From Scolanthus callimorphus (Eukaryota > Cnidaria > Anthozoa > Actiniaria > Edwardsiidae): DNA of 64,000 nucleotides. A model generated the notes under the pieces. It searched no databases. It was not told the DNA's origin and saw nothing but the letters and a program-made list of their open reading frames with translations. The stretch is taken from NCBI GenBank assembly GCA_033964015.1, contig CM066916.1, forward strand, positions 12,998,501 to 13,062,500, read 5' to 3'. The position numbers were made by a program, and so were the translations under genes. Shown in pieces: positions 60,482 to 64,000 of this stretch. Every line of letters starts with the position of its first letter. Positions within the stretch are counted from its first letter, which is position 1.

Positions 60482-60654
60482 CAGGGAATTTCTGCAGAAA
60501 CCCATCCATGCGAAAAGCTGAATTTCCCAAGGCACACGCATGGGAAGTGTTCCGAATTCCCATGGATAGCCATGGAAAATCCGAACACTTCCCATTCTTC
60601 TACCATGGGAAATTCAGCTTTTCTCATGGATGGGTTTCTGCAGAAATTCCCTGT
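60482..60654. mobile_element. MITE (cagggaatttctgcagaaac ends)
   Basis: Left cagggaatttctgcagaaac; right gtttctgcagaaattccctg; inner gcgaaaagctgaatttccca/tgggaaattcagcttttctc. Arms of about 75 bp, nearly perfect. Relative at 29224-29393. Confidence 0.8.
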
Positions 60655-60904
60655 GGTAGGAGGGCGAGACGAAAGGTTTAATAATAATCCAAACATAAGT
60701 TTGATAATCAAGTAAGACATTGCAGTGCCCTTGAGGTACAATTTAGAAACAATTTGTCAAAGGAACTTAATATAGACGTGTATGACACTGTCGTAATTTA
60801 TATCAAAACTTGTCATTAAATCTGTATTGACGTTTATGATATTTTTTTTTTTGCGGCTGTTTCAGGTGAAACGCTACCCAGCGCGTTCATACCATGGAGT
60901 GGGC

Positions 60905-61103
60905 GTTTGGCAGTTATGGTTCCTGCGTTGTTAATCAAAACGTGTGAGCCAATCAGATCCTTCCCGAGTTTCGCGTATTGCAGTGAATTGGCTTCTGTCG
61001 CGACATGTCTCGCAAGGGAAGCCAAACGAGTGCACTGAGCAAGAATCTGATTGGCTCACACAAATTGCATTGATTGACAACGCAGAAAAACGTAACTGCC
61101 AAA
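60905..61103. mobile_element. MITE (gtttggcagttatggttcct ends)
   Basis: Left gtttggcagtta, then gcgttgttaatcaaaacgtg, gtgagccaatcagat. Right atctgattggctcacac, then gcattgattgacaacgcag, gtaactgccaaac. Confidence 0.75.
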
Positions 61104-61174
61104 CTCTACGAAGCTGGCAACGCCGAGGTCGCGTTTTACCTAAAACGACTGTAGTCATCTTTGTATTCGCCTAC

Positions 61175-61399
61175 CTGACTTTCTGTTCTCGCCTCACCAT
61201 CCCCATCTGGATTCCATCGAGCACTTGAAAGCTATTTTTCAAGCAAACGAGCAAGTAGCAAGACATCTGTAACTTTTCTAACAGCAGTTCTATAGTAGCT
61301 GCCTCTTCGTGGTGCCTTTTTAAAAATACATCTGGGAAAAACATGACCAAAGTGTGAATAAGTTTTAGCATCTTCCACAAACTCACATACCATGGCTTC
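61175..61399 (-). CDS. Orphan exon-like open frame
   Basis: On the minus strand, an acceptor (ctgttcag) is followed by 225 nt of open frame and a donor (cag|gtaggc). It encodes about 74 residues starting KPWYVSLWKMLKLIH and including FPDVFLKRHHEEAATIELLL and EKLQMSCYLLVCLKN; it is helical and Leu-rich. The middle faintly resembles the C-terminal helical repeats of FANCD2-type proteins, but this is too weak to name. It could belong to a minus-strand gene whose other exons lie at higher or lower coordinates, or be chance. Confidence 0.3.
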
Positions 61400-61851
61400 C
61401 TGAACAGGAACAACAGAACACAATTAGTAATGTCACTGTTGAAAAAGGGATATAAACTGCAAAAATGGAGCACCTGAGCTTCGCCTGTTTTTCAATAACA
61501 AGCAAGCGAACATCTCTTTCGTGCTCCGCAAAAAACCTTAGCTAAAGAACTTGACCTTATCAACAGGCAGACTTGCTCTGCCGAATTGCTGTTTGCCAAG
61601 AGGCAAAGGACAGTCCCATGGCGTCAATGTTACATTTTGGGTGTCGCGTGCGAAACCCATGCAGTTCAGTAACGTATATTCAAGATCTAGCACCATAAAA
61701 CGAAAACTGCCGGGCGGGCTTGTTCCCACACTCAAACAAAGGAGCAGTTATTGTTTTGCCTAGCGTAAGTAACATCACAAACATCAACAAGAACGCAGTA
61801 TTTAGTTCCCTAGCGGTCTCCATAAATAAAACGGTGGTGAAAAACTTGCAG

Positions 61852-62385
61852 CTTGTTCCTTGTTGATCTTGTTCCTTGTTGATCTTGTTCCTTGTTGATC
61901 TTGTTCCTTGTTGATCTTGTTCCTTGTTGATCTTGTTCCTTGTTGATCTTGTTCCTTGTTGATCTTGTTCCTTGTTGATCTTGTTCCTTGTTGATCTTGT
62001 TCCTTGTTGATCTTGTTCCTTGTTGATCTTGTTCCTTGTTGATCTTGTTCCTTGTTGATCTTGTTCCTTGTTGATCTTGTTCCTTGTTGATCTTGTTCCT
62101 TGTTGATCTTGTTCCTTGTTGATCTTGTTCCTTGTTGATCTTGTTCCTTGTTGATCTTGTTCCTTGTTGATCTTGTTCCTTGTTGATCTTGTTCCTTGTT
62201 GATCTTGTTCCTTGTTGATCTTGTTCCTTGTTGATCTTGTTCCTTGTTGATCTTGTTCCTTGTTGATCTTGTTCCTTGTTGATCTTGTTCCTTGTTGATC
62301 TTGTTCCTTGTTGATCTTGTTCCTTGTTGATCTTGTTCCTTGTTGATCTTGTTCCTTGTTGATCTTGTTCCTTGTTGATCTTGTT
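61852..62385. repeat. Minisatellite of 16-bp units, about 33 copies
   Basis: Unit cttgttccttgttgat (minus strand: atcaacaaggaacaag) repeated without any visible change across 534 bp. Because 16 is not a multiple of three and the unit has no stop on the minus strand, all three minus frames are open and encode the same cyclic 16-residue peptide, producing ORFs of 200 and 262 aa. I regard these as by-products of the array, not genes. Confidence 0.9.
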
Positions 62386-62386
62386 A

Positions 62387-62733
62387 CAGACTTTATGAAT
62401 GTGCGTCGCCAACCTCCATGTGGGACAGGCTTTTTGGAAACACTCTTACTCTTTTCACTTCTGCGCATGACTAGTGACGCAATCCAAGTTCATAATTTCA
62501 AGGTCCTCTCCCCGTCGATTTTTTTTGTACTGGTCAGTCTACGCCGTACAAAGGCAGACTGTAGGAACGTTCCGTGAGAAGACACAGGTCTCCTCTCTCG
62601 GAAATCTAGAATAGAAAGGATCTTCTTCCAGACTATATGCATGTGCGCCGCCAACTTTCATGTGGGACAGGCTTTGTGGAAACAATCTTGACATTTTCAT
62701 TTGTGCGCATGACTAGTGACGTAATTCAAGTTT
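62387..62733 (+). repeat. Direct duplication flanking a 137-bp spacer
   Basis: 62387-62492 and 62630-62733 share cagactttatgaatgtgcg, catgtgggacaggctttt, tggaaaca and gcgcatgactagtgacg. The first copy starts exactly where the 16-bp minisatellite stops. Confidence 0.75.
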
Positions 62734-63167
62734 CACAAGAAAAATATGATTATATTGATGAATCCTGTTTGGGTAGGGTATAGAAGGGTTGGTGATTTAA
62801 GATTATGTCACAGGCTGAGTATTTCAAATGACCAAGGAATTAAAAAATAAATAAATGGAGATGTTTCAACATTGATCGTTTTCCCTCTGTGTTGGCTAAT
62901 TAGGTCATGAATAATAATTGAGTATTTGAAGAATTTCAAAAGCCTCCTAAAACATATAGGAATTTCAACAACACGTGTATTTCGCTGAATTTTCGCTGTT
63001 TCGCTTAATTAATAAGGTGAATTAATTAAAGGTGAAGTATATTCTGATTGGATGATGTTCCCGTCTAAATTCCCGCCATTTTTGTGCGTCACAACCTTCA
63101 CAGCAAAACTGCAACAAAATAGGTTAACCTTTTCGTAAAAACGTGAGTGGTCCAGAGTGGTCCTTTT

Positions 63168-63368
63168 AAAGCAGGCCCGTAGCTCGCAGCATTCTTGGAG
63201 GGGGATTCGCTGTACTACGTTTTTCAGAAAAAAACCCTGTATAAATCAAATTTATAGCATTTTGTCGTATTAATTTCCTACCTGTTTTGTGACAAAAAAC
63301 TGTCTTTTCTGTCCTCAAGGGGGTTTGGACCCCTCGACTCTCCCCCCCCCCCCCCCTACGGGCCTGTA
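63168..63368. mobile_element. MITE (gcaggcccgtagct / tacgggcctg ends)
   Basis: Left gcaggcccgtagctcgcagc with gagggggattcg; right a C-run and ctacgggcctgt. Internal ttcagaaaaaaaccctg is mirrored by caaaaaactgtcttttctg only loosely. Possibly related to 7343-7516. Confidence 0.5.
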
Positions 63369-63924
63369 AAGAGAGTGGGCATTACACTAATTTTAAAAGG
63401 GGAATAACACGATTATAGGGTTTATTTTAGTTACCTTAAATGAAGTTCAATTGATCACAAATAGGAAAAGTCTCTTAGAAAGTTGATGTATAACGTAGGA
63501 TTCTGTGTTATTTATGCAGATCACTGGCCTGGTTTTATAGAATTTCTTTAAAACAACCATGACACAGGGACCCTTTAAGCACCAGGGTTTCGACTATGGT
63601 GCGCAGGTGCGCAATTACAGCATTAAATAATGTTTTGCTAGCTATTTATTTCGGTTAAATTAAGTTTTCTGAAGATGCCGGTGAATTAAAAAGCATGTGG
63701 GTTGTGTTGGAACACCCGTCGCTTAGAGGCACCAGAAAAGGGGTTAACATACATGCAATCAATTACGGTTTTAAGAACATTTACAGCTGCAAAAACTGCC
63801 CTGACAGATGGAAAGGGAAATGAAAAGCGAAATTTAAAAATGCACTTAATATATGTAGCTCGAATGTCCTTCTTTAGATCACTTATTTTTGTTTTGAAAT
63901 TATAGCAACTTGACGTTTTGGCAA

Positions 63925-64000
63925 ATGAAGCACAGGGTACCCGAGTGGTTCACCTCCGACCTCTGTGCCCGGGGTTCGATAGACAAAATCGACTGTAAAA
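63925..64000 (+). mobile_element. tRNA-like SINE head, cut by window end
   Basis: gtacccgagtggttcacctc resembles a pol III A box, and ggggttcgatag resembles a B box, 40 nt apart, as in a tRNA-derived SINE. A cloverleaf is not obvious, and the body is beyond the window. Confidence 0.35.

Larger units (their letters stand above)
58396..64000. other. Region downstream of MED25
   Basis: I see no confident gene. 58396-59350 is AT-rich sequence with C-runs near 58655 and no repeat that I recognise. The rest holds the MITEs, minisatellite, orphan exon and SINE-like head listed separately. 62740-63160 shows nothing I can interpret. Confidence 0.5.

Noticed and set aside
61680..62468. 262-aa minus-strand ORF of repeated KINKEQDQQGTRSTRN
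   Set aside because: Produced entirely by the 16-bp minisatellite; a second frame gives the same peptide, so it is a by-product of the repeat and not a gene.

Overview
This window is nuclear DNA from a multicellular animal. It holds three many-exon protein genes with GT-AG introns, intron-rich spacing, and dozens of short non-coding palindromic transposable elements (MITEs). The gene content and repeat style suggest an invertebrate, and a cnidarian such as a coral is my best guess. That assignment is inference, because nothing in the window fixes the taxon. I saw no prokaryotic operons, CRISPR arrays or rRNA genes.

Layout: 1-5129 has no recognised exon and carries several repeats. 5130-9064 (+) is a cytochrome P450 of the CYP2 clan; three exons are readable, and the N-terminal exon was not found. 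9065-14051 is intergenic and contains a 2-kb near-perfect palindrome with a nested TTAA-flanked element. 14052-29650 (-) is a complete 17-exon gene for a class-V PLP-dependent aminotransferase / cysteine-desulfurase-like protein (648 aa by my splice model). 29651-33202 is the spacer between divergently transcribed genes. 33203-58395 (+) is a complete 23-exon MED25 (Mediator subunit 25) gene (877 aa by my model), with a VWA domain, an ACID domain and a Gln-rich tail ending in an LxxLL motif. 58396-64000 is intergenic, with more MITEs, a striking 16-bp minisatellite, one orphan exon-like ORF and a tRNA-like SINE head at the edge.

Both complete gene models were assembled by hand. I matched each exon to family motifs and checked that acceptor, donor and phase agree at every junction; each summed coding length is an exact multiple of three with no internal stop. 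The genes are not functionally linked in any obvious way: a membrane mono-oxygenase, a PLP enzyme and a transcription co-activator.

The most unusual observations concern mobile DNA. A 2.4-kb element with ~200-bp inverted repeats and an 11-bp target duplication (Mutator-like) sits 15 nt from a splice acceptor, inside the polypyrimidine tract of the aminotransferase gene. Two other elements end 19 and 33 nt before exons of MED25 and the P450. In two cases the pre-insertion site survives as a second copy in the same window, so element ends and target duplications can be read directly.
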